Assembly: GCA_016177735.1 (NCBI GenBank)
Contig: JACOUS010000020.1
Location: 1-64,000, forward strand
Direction of reading: 5' to 3'
DNA length: 64,000 nucleotides
From: Ignavibacteriales bacterium
GTDB taxonomy: Bacteria > Bacteroidota > Ignavibacteria > Ignavibacteriales > Melioribacteraceae
Part shown: one piece after another, positions 1-8,994 of the stretch
Position numbering within the stretch: the first letter of the stretch is position 1
Layout of the letters: the number at the start of each line of letters is the position of its first letter
The notes under the pieces: model-generated
Databases searched by the model: none
The model's input: only the letters and a program-made list of their open reading frames with translations
Told to the model about the DNA's origin: nothing
Position numbers and translations under genes: made by a program

Positions 1-249
1 AATTACCCCAACCCATTTAACCCATCGACTACAATAAGCTATCAGATTTCTGCTTCCAGCCATGTTAGTTTAAAAATATTTGATGTTTTAGGAAGGGAAG
101 TAGCAACACTTGTGGATGAATTTAAGCAACCGGGTTCTTATAATTCACAATTCACAGTACAAAATTCAGCACTAATGTCCGGTGTTTATTTCTATCAATT
201 AAAAACCGGAAAAAACATTGAAACGAAAAAAATGATTTTGGTTAAATAG
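1..249 (+). CDS. C-terminal end of a T9SS-secreted protein (5' part outside the window)
   Basis: The open frame starts at base 1 and stops with TAG at 247-249. It encodes a type IX secretion sorting domain: NYPNPFNPSTTISYQI, then an amphipathic LKIFDVLGREVATLVDEFKQPGSY segment in pieces, then SGVYFYQL and a basic end ETKKMILVK. In this family the domain directs export across the outer membrane and is then removed. Only the domain is visible, so the cargo is unknown. Bases 1-141 are identical to 897-1037 inside the next gene, so the cut-off gene is probably a tandem paralogue of it. The next gene's start lies 14 bases downstream. Confidence 0.85.
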   Translation, partial: NYPNPFNPSTTISYQISASSHVSLKIFDVLGREVATLVDEFKQPGSYNSQFTVQNSALMSGVYFYQLKTGKNIETKKMILVK

Positions 250-263
250 TTATGGAGACCAAT

Positions 264-1868
264 ATGAAAGGCATATTGATTTTGTTTTGTCTTATAGCGG
301 CAACAATTTCTGAAGCACAAATAGATACAACAGACTGGTACCCATTGCACATAGGTGATAAATGGGAATATTACGGAAAAGGTTTTGGTTATGATCAAGT
401 TGAAGTAATTGGTGACACATTGATGCCAAATGGAAAAACATATTTCAGACTTACCTTATATGATAGAAAATATCAGAGGATGGTTAATAATAGATATGTT
501 ATGGTGTATAATAAGAGTGTGGCGGATAGTGAATATGTACGATTTGATTTGCTGGCTAATAAGGGAGATATTTTCTTTGTAGTCCCTAGTAGAGGTGGAT
601 ATTATGGTTACGGCGTTTTTGACACTGGAAAAGATAAAAATAATTTTTTAGGAAGAGATTTAGAATGGAAAGAATATAGAGAAGTTTTTATTGATACAAC
701 AGTTGTTCCGCAAGATACAATATGGAATGAAATAGTAGACACATACTGGCCGAGAATAACAAAGGGGCTTGGAGTAACAAGTTATGGTTATGATTTAACA
801 ACTTTAGTGGGGGCAATAATTAATGGAAAAAGTTATGGAACATTGGTCGGAATAAAAGAAAAAGAATTAATTATTACAGCTTTCGAATTATATCAAAATT
901 ACCCCAACCCATTTAACCCATCGACTACAATAAGCTATCAGATTTCTGCTTCCAGCCATGTTAGTTTAAAAATATTTGATGTTTTAGGAAGGGAAGTAGC
1001 AACACTTGTGGATGAATTTAAGCAACCGGGTTCTTATGCACAAATAGATACAACAGACTGGTACCCATTGCACATAGGTGATAAATGGGAATACTACGGA
1101 AAAGGTTTTGGTTATGATCAAGTTGAAGTAATTGGAGATACAGTAATGCCAAATGGGAAAACATATTTCAGACTTACCTTATATGACAGAAAATATCAGA
1201 GGGTCGTTAATAATGGATATGTTATGGTGTATAATGAGAGTGTAACTGATAGTGAATTTGTACGATTTGATTTGCTGGCTAATAAGGGAGATATTTTCTT
1301 TACAATCCCTAGTAGAGGCGGATATTATGGTTACGGCGTTTTTGACACTGGAAAAGATAAAAATAATTTTTTAGGAAGAGATTTAGAATGGAAAGAATAT
1401 AGAGAAGTTTTTATTGATACAACAGTTGTTCCGCGAGATACAATATGGAATGAAATAGTAGACACATACTGGCCGAGAATAACAAAGGGGCTTGGAGTTA
1501 CAAGTTATGGTTATGATTTAACAACTTTAGTGGGGGCAATAATTAATGGAAAAAGTCATGGAACATTGGTCGGAATAAAAGAAAAAAAAATAATTATTAC
1601 AGCTTTCGAATTACATCAAAATTACCCCAACCCATTTAATCCGGAAACCACTATTAGTTACAAGATACAAACGGCAAGCAACGTAAGCCTAAAAATATTC
1701 GATGCTCTTGGAAGAGAAATTGTAACATTAATAGATGAATTTAAACAACCCGGTGTTTACAGTTCTACGTTTTCCGCTCTACGTTCTTCATTACCAAGCG
1801 GCGTTTATTTTTACACTTTACGTGCCGGAAGTTTTGTTCAAACAAAAAAAATGTTGTTGATTAAATAA
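264..1868 (+). CDS. T9SS-secreted protein made of two near-identical fused modules
   Basis: I chose ATG 264 rather than ATG 252 because GGAG (254-257) then sits 6 bases upstream. The protein is 534 aa with a signal peptide (LILFCLIAATISEA) and two copies of a module beginning AQIDTTDWYPLHIGDKWEYYG. Copy one is 315-1037 and copy two begins at 1038, an offset of exactly 241 codons, with few differences. The first copy keeps a sorting-domain start (NYPNPFNPSTTIS) that is cut off after EFKQPGSY and runs directly into copy two. Only the second copy has a complete sorting domain (SGVYFYTL...KKMLLIK). The module is the HIGDKWEY-type unit common in Ignavibacteria cargo; its function is unknown. Recombination between tandem paralogues is the likely origin, and an assembly collapse is the alternative. 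Confidence 0.85.
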   Translation: MKGILILFCLIAATISEAQIDTTDWYPLHIGDKWEYYGKGFGYDQVEVIGDTLMPNGKTYFRLTLYDRKYQRMVNNRYVMVYNKSVADSEYVRFDLLANKGDIFFVVPSRGGYYGYGVFDTGKDKNNFLGRDLEWKEYREVFIDTTVVPQDTIWNEIVDTYWPRITKGLGVTSYGYDLTTLVGAIINGKSYGTLVGIKEKELIITAFELYQNYPNPFNPSTTISYQISASSHVSLKIFDVLGREVATLVDEFKQPGSYAQIDTTDWYPLHIGDKWEYYGKGFGYDQVEVIGDTVMPNGKTYFRLTLYDRKYQRVVNNGYVMVYNESVTDSEFVRFDLLANKGDIFFTIPSRGGYYGYGVFDTGKDKNNFLGRDLEWKEYREVFIDTTVVPRDTIWNEIVDTYWPRITKGLGVTSYGYDLTTLVGAIINGKSHGTLVGIKEKKIIITAFELHQNYPNPFNPETTISYKIQTASNVSLKIFDALGREIVTLIDEFKQPGVYSSTFSALRSSLPSGVYFYTLRAGSFVQTKKMLLIK

Positions 1869-2018
1869 CAAGGAGGATATATGAAAAAACAAAATTAGCG
1901 CGGATAAAACCATGTGTAAAAACAAACTTCCGCCAAGAAGTGCTTTGAATTTACTTTAGGTTTCATCCGCTAAAAAAGTGGGTAACCTAAATACAATTAA
2001 TATTTAGGAGATAATAAT
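1869..2018 (+). other. Intergenic gap with remnant leader and inverted repeat
   Basis: A strong ribosome site, AAGGAGGATAT, precedes ATG 1881, but the frame closes after five codons (MKKQN). It looks like the remaining 5' end of a lost gene. Further on, TTTAGGTT (about 1957) and AACCTAAA (about 1984) form an inverted repeat with a loop of about 20 bases just before the next leader. Function is not known. Confidence 0.4.
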
Positions 2019-4274
2019 ATGAAAAAGTTATTTTTCTTTCTGTTAAGCGTATTCTTCATTTCTAATAATAGTGCACAGCAATTAATAATGACAGACCCGG
2101 ATGTCGTTTCAACAAGTACGGGAACAATCAATGAAGCCATGCGTACCGCTGCCGGTATAGTTCAGGGAGGCAAAGACATAACTGCTGCCGGCACATTAAG
2201 AATACCGATAGTTTTTGTAAAATTTGCAGACGATAATGCAACAACAACTAATTGGCCAACTGCTAATGTCCTTCCTAGCTGGGCAGCAAATTTTGTTAAC
2301 CCTAGCATTCCAACAAATAACATATATCAAAATAATAACTTCTCGAAATTTTACGACTTATCTTCCGGCGGCAATGGGAATGGTACATTAGGTGAATTTC
2401 AAGTTATTGGGGATGTGTATTTTGTTTCATTAACTCAAAATCGGAGCGATTTTTGGGGAGATGGTGCTGTAAGCGAGGAAGTCCTAGATATTCTTGATGA
2501 TCCAAATGGTCCATTTAATGTAGATTTTTCAGAATATGATAACTGGGAATTTAAAGTGGGTGGCGTACCATACACTCATAGCAACAGTCCCGATGGAGTT
2601 TTGGACTTTATGTTGATTTACTGGAAGGATAGATCAATTACATTAGATCCTAGAGTTGGTGGTGTTGCCGGTTTAGGTTTTTGGGATACTATAACAAAAG
2701 ATGGAATAGATATAATATCAAGTAACGGAGTTCTAGGTTTTAAAGCACAAGATTATGGCAATGAACATACAATTTGGGTTAGTGCACATGAAATTGGACA
2801 CCATCAATTTGGAATGATAGGTGGTAATAATGGTAGTCATTTTAACGGTAGGGCAGACAATTACGGTAACATACAGAGGTTTGGATTAATGACTAGGGGT
2901 GACGGACATCAATTTAGCGCTTATGAAAGATATAGATTGGGTTGGTTAGATCCGATAGTTGTTAGCAGTAATACAAATAATATTGTCTTGAATGAAACAC
3001 ATAAAAGTTCTTCTAATAATGCAATACTAATACCCGTTAAATACAACACTTCGGACGATCTTGAAGAATATTTTTTATTAGAAAACTATCATACAACCAA
3101 TGCCTATGCAGAAGCAAATCCCTTTTTAATACAATCTATTCTAGGACATACAATTTCAAAAGGCATAATAGCTTATCATGTGTCTGCTGAAAATTTCGAT
3201 TGGCCCACACTTTCCCGTGTAGATATTGAATCTGCTGAAGGATTGTTTGCATGGGAAGTAATACAAGGGGCATCAACACCATCAGATAGGCTTGATGATT
3301 TGATTGCCCCGGGTATTGTAAATCTAAGAAACGGTTTTGATGAACGAGATACAATAACCGCAACAGCCGGCACAATAACATATAGAGACTATTATGCATT
3401 AACACCAGAAACTACTACAAATTTGGAAGAAAAAGCAAAGAGACGCTATAATTCAGATGACTATCTGGGAGATCAAGAAGATTTATTCAATACTGATTAC
3501 AATAAAATATTTACAAAATGGAGTAATCCTAGCTCAATAAAAGATGATGGTTCGGATAGTAATGTGGGTTTTGAGATAGTGAGTTATAATAGTAGCACAC
3601 ATACTTATACATTGAATGTCGCTGTAAATTCTACGGGTATCCAAGAATTCGCACCATCCAAACCTCAAAATCTTCACCTAACCTATGCTGATCAAAATCA
3701 CCCATCACTTGGATGGGATGTAAATACTGAATCTGATATTTCCAGTTACAAAATCTATCGCAACTACAATAACGGCGGATGGGTTTCAGCCGGAACCGTA
3801 ACTCATCCAACGAATACGTTTGTAGATAACATGGTTGATTACACAAAACCGATCTGGGAAAAAGCAGTTAAGTATTATGTTGTTGCTGTTGATAACACAA
3901 GTAAAACATCTGTCCCCAGTACACAAGTAGAAACAAGCGGAATAATGAATCAGATACCAAAGGTTAACGAAGAAAATTATGCAGAAGAAAATGCTGTTGA
4001 AGAAGTTGTCCATAATTTTAAATTATACGATAATTATCCTGATCCTTTCAACCCAACAACGAAAATAAAATACCAGCTGCCTGAAGCCGGAATGGTAACA
4101 TTAAAAATTTACGACATACTTGGAAGAGAAGTTGCAGAATTAGTTAATGAAAACAAATCAGCCGGGTACTACGAAGTAAGTTTTGATGCAAGCAAACTTA
4201 CGAGCGGAGTTTACATTTACACAATACAAGCAAACAAGTACACAGAATCGAAGAAGATGATTTTAGCGAAATAA
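2019..4274 (+). CDS. M6-like secreted metalloprotease with T9SS sorting domain
   Basis: The 751-aa protein starts with a signal peptide (MKKLFFFLLSVFFISNNSAQ), preceded by AGGAG. A zinc-protease motif HEIGH lies at residues 257-261 inside SAHEIGHHQFGMIGG, and the surrounding domain resembles the immune inhibitor A (M6) type. A fibronectin-III-like domain follows (SKPQNLHLTYAD... about 545-640). The end is a T9SS sorting domain (NYPDPFNPTTKIKYQLP...KKMILAK). From family knowledge it should be exported and degrade extracellular protein; the substrate is unknown. Its last 200 residues are almost the same as those of the second protease at 17804-19984, while the catalytic parts differ strongly. 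It is followed by a good terminator, so it probably ends its transcript. Confidence 0.85.
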   Translation: MKKLFFFLLSVFFISNNSAQQLIMTDPDVVSTSTGTINEAMRTAAGIVQGGKDITAAGTLRIPIVFVKFADDNATTTNWPTANVLPSWAANFVNPSIPTNNIYQNNNFSKFYDLSSGGNGNGTLGEFQVIGDVYFVSLTQNRSDFWGDGAVSEEVLDILDDPNGPFNVDFSEYDNWEFKVGGVPYTHSNSPDGVLDFMLIYWKDRSITLDPRVGGVAGLGFWDTITKDGIDIISSNGVLGFKAQDYGNEHTIWVSAHEIGHHQFGMIGGNNGSHFNGRADNYGNIQRFGLMTRGDGHQFSAYERYRLGWLDPIVVSSNTNNIVLNETHKSSSNNAILIPVKYNTSDDLEEYFLLENYHTTNAYAEANPFLIQSILGHTISKGIIAYHVSAENFDWPTLSRVDIESAEGLFAWEVIQGASTPSDRLDDLIAPGIVNLRNGFDERDTITATAGTITYRDYYALTPETTTNLEEKAKRRYNSDDYLGDQEDLFNTDYNKIFTKWSNPSSIKDDGSDSNVGFEIVSYNSSTHTYTLNVAVNSTGIQEFAPSKPQNLHLTYADQNHPSLGWDVNTESDISSYKIYRNYNNGGWVSAGTVTHPTNTFVDNMVDYTKPIWEKAVKYYVVAVDNTSKTSVPSTQVETSGIMNQIPKVNEENYAEENAVEEVVHNFKLYDNYPDPFNPTTKIKYQLPEAGMVTLKIYDILGREVAELVNENKSAGYYEVSFDASKLTSGVYIYTIQANKYTESKKMILAK

Positions 4275-4288
4275 TTTTTCCACATCAC

Positions 4289-4325
4289 AACCTCGAAGGT
4301 TTTTAGCAGCCTTCGAGGTTTTTTA
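4289..4325 (+). terminator. Intrinsic terminator after the M6-like protease
   Basis: An 11-bp perfect stem, AACCTCGAAGG / CCTTCGAGGTT, has a 10-base loop and is followed by a T run on the plus strand. It also lies at the 3' side of the convergent groES gene and may act on both strands. Confidence 0.88.
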
Positions 4326-4364
4326 ATGCGAGAGCATTCTTAACAAAATTATAAGTCACAAAAA

Positions 4365-4637
4365 TCAATCTTCCACAACAGCAAGAATATCCGAGCGTTG
4401 AATAATTTTTAACGTTGAGCCGTTCATTTCAACATCATCGCCGCCGTATTTTGCAAACAAAACTTTATCGCCTTCTTTTATTTTGCTTTGCAAATCTTCA
4501 TCCGTACCTACTGCTACAACTTTTCCCATTCGCGGTTTTTCTTTTGCGGTATCGGGAATGTACAAACCCGAAGAAGTTTTGGATTCTTCTTCGACCGGTT
4601 CAACAAGCAAGCGGTCGTCAAGCGGTTTAATTTTCAT
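4365..4637 (-). CDS. groES: Co-chaperonin GroES
   Basis: The 90-aa protein has the full GroES pattern: KIKPLDDRLLVEP at the start, the mobile loop with SSGLYIPDTAKEKP, and the end VAVGTDEDLQSKIKEGDKVLF...YGGDDVEMNG in pieces. GroES caps GroEL and helps cytoplasmic protein folding. It lies 10 bases downstream of a glutaredoxin gene on the same strand, so they are probably co-transcribed. No groEL follows: the next thing downstream is the terminator at 4289-4325 and the end of the convergent protease. No CIRCE-like inverted repeat was seen. Identity is very secure; the isolation from groEL is the unusual point. Confidence 0.95.
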   Translation of the reverse strand: MKIKPLDDRLLVEPVEEESKTSSGLYIPDTAKEKPRMGKVVAVGTDEDLQSKIKEGDKVLFAKYGGDDVEMNGSTLKIIQRSDILAVVED

Positions 4638-4647
4638 AATTGTCTCC

Positions 4648-4899
4648 TTATTTAATGTTCAGCATAGAATTTATTTTTTGAATATCGAAACCAACGATTG
4701 GTCTGTTATTTATTAAAATTACCGGAACACCGGTCTGCCCGGTTCTTCTTTGCATATCCATTGCGGCTCTTTGGTCTCGCGCAACATCAACTTCGGTATA
4801 GCGGATGCTTTTTTCCCTGAAATATCTTTTGGCGCTGTTGCAATAACTGCAAGTTGGGGTAGTGAAGATAATTACCTTCGGCTGAGTTGAAGTCAGCAT
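4648..4899 (-). CDS. Glutaredoxin family protein
   Basis: This is a small 83-aa thioredoxin-fold protein with active site CSYC (C17, C20) in TTPTCSYCNSAKRYF and the TGVPV cis-proline region. The family reduces disulfides or supplies electrons to enzymes such as ribonucleotide reductase (NrdH-like). The start ATG 4899 is preceded by AGGAG. It is the first gene of a two-gene unit with groES. Upstream, divergently oriented, is the thioredoxin/thioredoxin reductase pair, so the region forms a small redox cluster. The physiological partner cannot be read from sequence. Confidence 0.85.
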   Translation of the reverse strand: MLTSTQPKVIIFTTPTCSYCNSAKRYFREKSIRYTEVDVARDQRAAMDMQRRTGQTGVPVILINNRPIVGFDIQKINSMLNIK

Positions 4900-5043
4900 C
4901 GATCTAATCTCCTAAAAATTTTCCAAGAGTTAGATGAAAAAACTTTTGCGCGGATTCAAACCTCCACAAAACAAAACATCGTGAATCTTTTATTCGGATC
5001 GCTCATCAAATCGTCACAAAAAAAATTTTAATGGAGAACAAAA

Positions 5044-5391
5044 ATGTTATACACAAACCTAACTCATGTTTTATCCGGGCAAGAACACGCAAAACTTCTG
5101 CAAGAAAATGAAAACGTAATGATCTGCTGCGGAAGAATGGGACCGATGTGCATTCCCGTTTATGAATCAATGGAAGAACTTGAAAACGAGTACACACATG
5201 TAAAATTCGCAGACATGGAATTCGACAGCCCGGATGCAAAAGTAATCCGCAACCTTCCCGAATGCAGTGGCTTTGCCGGAATCCCGTTTGTTGTCTATTA
5301 CAAAAACGGAAAAGTTGTTAAAGCAACAACCAGCATTCAATCGATAGATCAAATAACAGAAATTTTAAACGAGCATTTTAATCATAAGTGA
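5044..5391 (+). CDS. Atypical thioredoxin with CX6C active site
   Basis: The 115-aa thioredoxin-fold protein has no WCGPC. In its place is ICCGRMGPMC, with C28, C29 and C36, so the redox pair would be C29-X6-C36 or C28-X7-C36. The fold is supported by FADMEFD, a cis-proline in FAGIPFVVYYKNGKVV, and the length. From memory, related proteins with a CCGRMGPMC core occur in anaerobes beside thioredoxin reductase genes; that is the arrangement here, with trxB 112 bases downstream. I infer it is the partner of that reductase. No other standard thioredoxin is present nearby. Confidence 0.82.
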   Translation: MLYTNLTHVLSGQEHAKLLQENENVMICCGRMGPMCIPVYESMEELENEYTHVKFADMEFDSPDAKVIRNLPECSGFAGIPFVVYYKNGKVVKATTSIQSIDQITEILNEHFNHK

Positions 5392-5503
5392 TATAAAATT
5401 TTCTACGAATCAATCTTTTAATCTTGCTCATCCTCTTATTCATGATCTTGATCTAATCAAGAGCATGAGCAAGAAAAAGACCGAATAAAATTTTGAGGAC
5501 AAA

Positions 5504-6457
5504 ATGAGCAATCATTACGATGTAATTGTAATCGGAGCCGGTGCAGCCGGATTAACAGCCGGCATCTATTTATCGCGTGCAAAAATCAGCACTCTCATTT
5601 TAAATGAAGGAGCTGTCGGCGGACAAATGGTTTTAACGCACGAAATTGCAAACTATCCCGGCATCGAAAGTATCAGCGGTTACGAACTTGCACGCGGCAT
5701 GAAACTGCAAGCACAAAAATTTGGAAGTGTGATCAAATCGAATATCAAGATTACAAATCTGGCACTTGACGACGCTTTGAAAAAAGTAACGATCAACAAT
5801 AAAGAAACTTTCACTTCACATGCAGTGATAATTGCAACCGGCGGAAAACCGCGGCAGCTCGGCGTGAACGGCGAAGATGAATTTAAAGGAAAAGGAATTT
5901 CATACTGTGCAACTTGCGACGGAGATTTTTTTACCGGCAAAGAAATAATTGTAGCCGGCGGCGGAAACTCTGCACTCGAAGAAGCAGTATCGCTCACAAA
6001 GTATGCATCGAAGGTTACAATTATCCACCAGTTTGATCATTTTCAGGCACTCGAACATTATGTTGATGCGGCGAAAAATAATCCGAAGATAAATTTTATT
6101 ATGGAATCGAAGATTGCAGAATTTATTGGGGACTATTCACTGAGAAAAGTTAGAATCGAGAATCAATCGACAAAAGGAATTACCGGGATGAATGTTGACG
6201 GCGTTTTTGTTTTTGTCGGTTATGTACCGAACACCGAAAAACTCGAAGGATTGATCGAACTAAATAACAACAAAGAAATTGTGGTTGATAAAAATTTATC
6301 TACAAATGTTGCCGGAGTTTTTGCCGCCGGGGATTCAATTGCAAAACGTTACCGGCAAGTAACGACTGCAGTTGCAGATGGTACTATCGCCGCACTCGGT
6401 GCATCGGAGTACGTCAACAATCTCAAAAAAGAAAAAATGCTTGTTGAATCTCTTTGA
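5504..6457 (+). CDS. trxB: Thioredoxin-disulfide reductase
   Basis: The 317-aa flavoprotein has an N-terminal FAD site GAGAAGLTAG (residues 11-20), redox-active CATC at 135-138 (YCATCDGDFF), a second nucleotide site GGGNSALEE at 152-160, and a C-terminal FAD signature AAGDS. TrxB passes electrons from NAD(P)H to thioredoxin in the cytoplasm. The start at 5504 follows TTTTGAGGACAAA. It lies just after the atypical thioredoxin on the same strand, and the two probably work together. The second nucleotide motif has GGGNSA where many homologues have GGGDSA, which is a minor difference. Confidence 0.95.
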   Translation: MSNHYDVIVIGAGAAGLTAGIYLSRAKISTLILNEGAVGGQMVLTHEIANYPGIESISGYELARGMKLQAQKFGSVIKSNIKITNLALDDALKKVTINNKETFTSHAVIIATGGKPRQLGVNGEDEFKGKGISYCATCDGDFFTGKEIIVAGGGNSALEEAVSLTKYASKVTIIHQFDHFQALEHYVDAAKNNPKINFIMESKIAEFIGDYSLRKVRIENQSTKGITGMNVDGVFVFVGYVPNTEKLEGLIELNNNKEIVVDKNLSTNVAGVFAAGDSIAKRYRQVTTAVADGTIAALGASEYVNNLKKEKMLVESL

Positions 6458-6521
6458 TTTTTCTCTGAGTCCTCTGCAAGAGATTATTTTCTCGCAAAGA
6501 GCGCAAAGAATTTAAAAAAAA

Positions 6522-7208
6522 TTATTCAGACATAAGTTTGAAGCCGGTTCCATGAACATTTATGATTTGTATCGATGGATCATTTTTTAAGTAGCCGCGC
6601 AGCTTCGCAATGTAAACATCCATACTGCGCGAAGTGAAGTAGCTTTCGTTCTTCCAAATTTTTATCAGCGCATTTGAACGTTCGAGAAGATTATTTTTAT
6701 TCTCACACAATAATTTTAAGAGTTCCGCTTCCCGTGTTGTTAGTTTTTGTACTTTTTCTTTGAACGTGAGAAGCCGCTTTTCATAATTGAAAATGTATTC
6801 ACCTATAACGCAACCATTTCTATTTATTTCTTCGGAATGTTTTGATGTGCGTTTGAGAATAGCATTTATGCGGAGTACAAGTTCTTCCATGCTGAAAGGT
6901 TTTGTAACGTAATCATCAGCACCAATTTGGAAACCTTCTATTTTATCGTTCGCCATTGATTTCGCTGTTAGAAAAATTATTGGGACGGCACCGGCAGCTC
7001 TAATTTTTTTTGCAAGTGTAAAACCGTCCATTCTCGGCATCATAACATCAACTATGCAAATGTCGAACTGTTTGCTGTGGAAAGCATACAAACCTTCCTC
7101 GCCGTTAACAGAATGTGTTACGTCAAAACCTTTCACGTTCAAATACTCATTCAGAATCGTGCCGAGGTTGCCATCGTCTTCTACTAATAAAATTTTTTTC
7201 TTATCCAT
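6522..7208 (-). CDS. Two-component response regulator, OmpR/PhoB type
   Basis: The 228-aa protein has a receiver domain (acidic ED at 10-11, phospho-acceptor D54 in VDVMMP, K103 in VTKPF) and a C-terminal winged-helix DNA-binding domain (KVQKLTTREAELLKLL through INVHGTGFKLM). It is encoded downstream of a histidine kinase on the same strand with a 61-bp gap, so the pair probably forms one system. The family activates or represses transcription when phosphorylated by its kinase. The signal and the target genes cannot be deduced here. Confidence 0.93.
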   Translation of the reverse strand: MDKKKILLVEDDGNLGTILNEYLNVKGFDVTHSVNGEEGLYAFHSKQFDICIVDVMMPRMDGFTLAKKIRAAGAVPIIFLTAKSMANDKIEGFQIGADDYVTKPFSMEELVLRINAILKRTSKHSEEINRNGCVIGEYIFNYEKRLLTFKEKVQKLTTREAELLKLLCENKNNLLERSNALIKIWKNESYFTSRSMDVYIAKLRGYLKNDPSIQIINVHGTGFKLMSE

Positions 7209-7226
7209 TTATAATTCTGTTACACT

Positions 7227-7269
7227 TTTGGTATTTGCTCATTGGTTATTAATTGTTATTTGGTATTTG
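7227..7269. repeat. Imperfect 32-bp tandem repeat between kinase and regulator
   Basis: TTTGGTATTTG occurs at 7227-7237 and again at 7259-7269, with similar ATTGGTTATT-like bases after each copy. The repeat fills the gap between the kinase stop and the regulator start. No function is evident. Confidence 0.5.
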
Positions 7270-8841
7270 TCAATTGATTATTGCCTTTACCGGCAGTGTA
7301 ATAGTAAACACACTTCCCTTCCCGATTGTACTTTGCACGGAAATATTTCCGCCGTGTGCTTCAATAATTTTCTTTGCGTAACTCAAGCCGATTCCGTTCC
7401 CGCGCACGTTATGAATGTTCCCGGTCGGCACCCGGTAAAACGTATCAAAAATTTTTCCAATGTTTTCTTTCGCGATTCCCATTCCATTATCAGAAATTTT
7501 TACAACAGCTTTGCTCTGTTCATTCATTACAGAAATTGCAATTTCAGGGCTGCGCTCGTTATACTTCACTGCGTTATCAATCAAGTTGCCGATAATATTT
7601 GTCAAATGAAATTTATCGCCGGGTAGAGAAATATTGGAAGGTATTCCTTCCAAAATAATTTTGCCGCTGCGTTGTTTTAACACCTCTTCAAATTTTTCGA
7701 CAGATATTTTTATCACATCATCTAGATTAATTTCCTCTTTTGATAAATGACAGCTTTCCTTTTCGAAAGCGGCTGTGTCCAAAAGATTTTCGACCATCAT
7801 TCGCAAACGTTCACTCTCTTCTTTTATCATCGTGGAATATCTTTTCACTGCCGTACCGTCTCTTGTTAATTCCGGTTCGTTCAAAGCTTCGCACGCGGCG
7901 GAGATTGTCGAAATCGGCGTTTTAAATTCATGGGTGATGTTGTTTATCAAATCATTTTTGATTTCCGTAATTTTTTTTTGGCGGATGAACATCTGCAAAG
8001 TTTTGTAAAACACGCCGGCAATCAAAAATATCAGTGCAATTGAAAGAGCCAGCATGCCGCTTACAGAAGAAAGCAGAAATTTGTTTTTATCCGGGAAGTA
8101 AACAATTAATTGATTCGGTGCAGAAAAAATTTCATCCGGGAAAAGAAGAGTTCTCAATTTCGATTTCTTTAATTCACTTACTTCTGTTCCATTTTTGAGG
8201 AGTACCAAAGTGTCTTTTGAAATTTTTTGAACACCGAAATAAAAATCGGTATTGACGCCGCGGTTCTTTAATTCTTCTTCAAGAAAATTATTTAGCTGCT
8301 TTGTTGAGATGCGCTCTTCCAATTTTTTTGTTCTATTCACTTCGAGAAGGTCATTCACAACATCTTCAACAAGCTGTGTCCTCTTTACCATAAACGAATC
8401 AACATTCGACTGCCACACAACGGTTGACGGAACTTTTTGCGCCAGAGTATCAATTGTGATGAAATGAAAATTTGCACGGTCGTTTGCAGTATCGAGATTA
8501 TATTTGAATCTGAATCCGAACGGCTTCATGCTGTCTAATTCTATTGCTTTGAACGGAAGAGTTGTGTCCACGGATTTGACGAGTGAAGTTTTTCTTGTTT
8601 CGGCATCTACAAAAATTGCCACTTTTTTATTTCTATCGGAAATTTTTTTGATTACCGTTTCAGCCGCTTCGAGCTTATCAATTTTTTGTGCGGCAGACAA
8701 AAGTGCATCGTTCACTTTCCTTTCGAAACGTTCCTCTTCGACCTCCATCGCATTAGTTATCCAATTGATTTGCAGAGCAATCAAACCGATAACGCTTGCT
8801 GTCATCACTGCTATTATTATTTTTATTTTAAACTCTTTCAT
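7270..8841 (-). CDS. Membrane sensor histidine kinase
   Basis: The 523-aa protein has a transmembrane helix at about 7-28, a periplasmic sensor region of about 225 residues with no domain I recognise, a second helix at about 257-280, then HisKA with H304 (NNITHEFKTPIS). The HATPase domain carries NLIDNAVKYN, DNGMGI and GNGIGLSYAK. It should autophosphorylate on H304 and pass the phosphate to D54 of the regulator encoded just downstream. No HAMP domain was recognised. On the minus strand a TAAATTTG box (8847-8854) lies very close to the ATG with CAAAA-type sequence further up, a weak promoter candidate. Confidence 0.93.
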   Translation of the reverse strand: MKEFKIKIIIAVMTASVIGLIALQINWITNAMEVEEERFERKVNDALLSAAQKIDKLEAAETVIKKISDRNKKVAIFVDAETRKTSLVKSVDTTLPFKAIELDSMKPFGFRFKYNLDTANDRANFHFITIDTLAQKVPSTVVWQSNVDSFMVKRTQLVEDVVNDLLEVNRTKKLEERISTKQLNNFLEEELKNRGVNTDFYFGVQKISKDTLVLLKNGTEVSELKKSKLRTLLFPDEIFSAPNQLIVYFPDKNKFLLSSVSGMLALSIALIFLIAGVFYKTLQMFIRQKKITEIKNDLINNITHEFKTPISTISAACEALNEPELTRDGTAVKRYSTMIKEESERLRMMVENLLDTAAFEKESCHLSKEEINLDDVIKISVEKFEEVLKQRSGKIILEGIPSNISLPGDKFHLTNIIGNLIDNAVKYNERSPEIAISVMNEQSKAVVKISDNGMGIAKENIGKIFDTFYRVPTGNIHNVRGNGIGLSYAKKIIEAHGGNISVQSTIGKGSVFTITLPVKAIIN

Positions 8842-8994
8842 ACGCCCAAATTTAATTGATGCCGATATTCAAAACCTTCCTTTAACAATTTTTAACATTC
8901 TTTTTGGAATCTATTAACAGAATTTGTTTGTAACATACAACAGATTTAACGAACTACGTTCGACTTTTAACAACCAAATGGAGTAATTGTTCGC

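Noticed and set aside
3136-3405. 89-aa minus-strand ORF inside the first protease gene
   Set aside because: A shadow frame of a well-supported gene without ribosome site or recognisable protein features.
4940-4985. Possible tRNA T-arm (GGTTTGAATCC-like bases on the minus strand)
   Set aside because: No acceptor stem, anticodon arm or D-arm can be formed around it; the match is confined to the T-loop-like bases.
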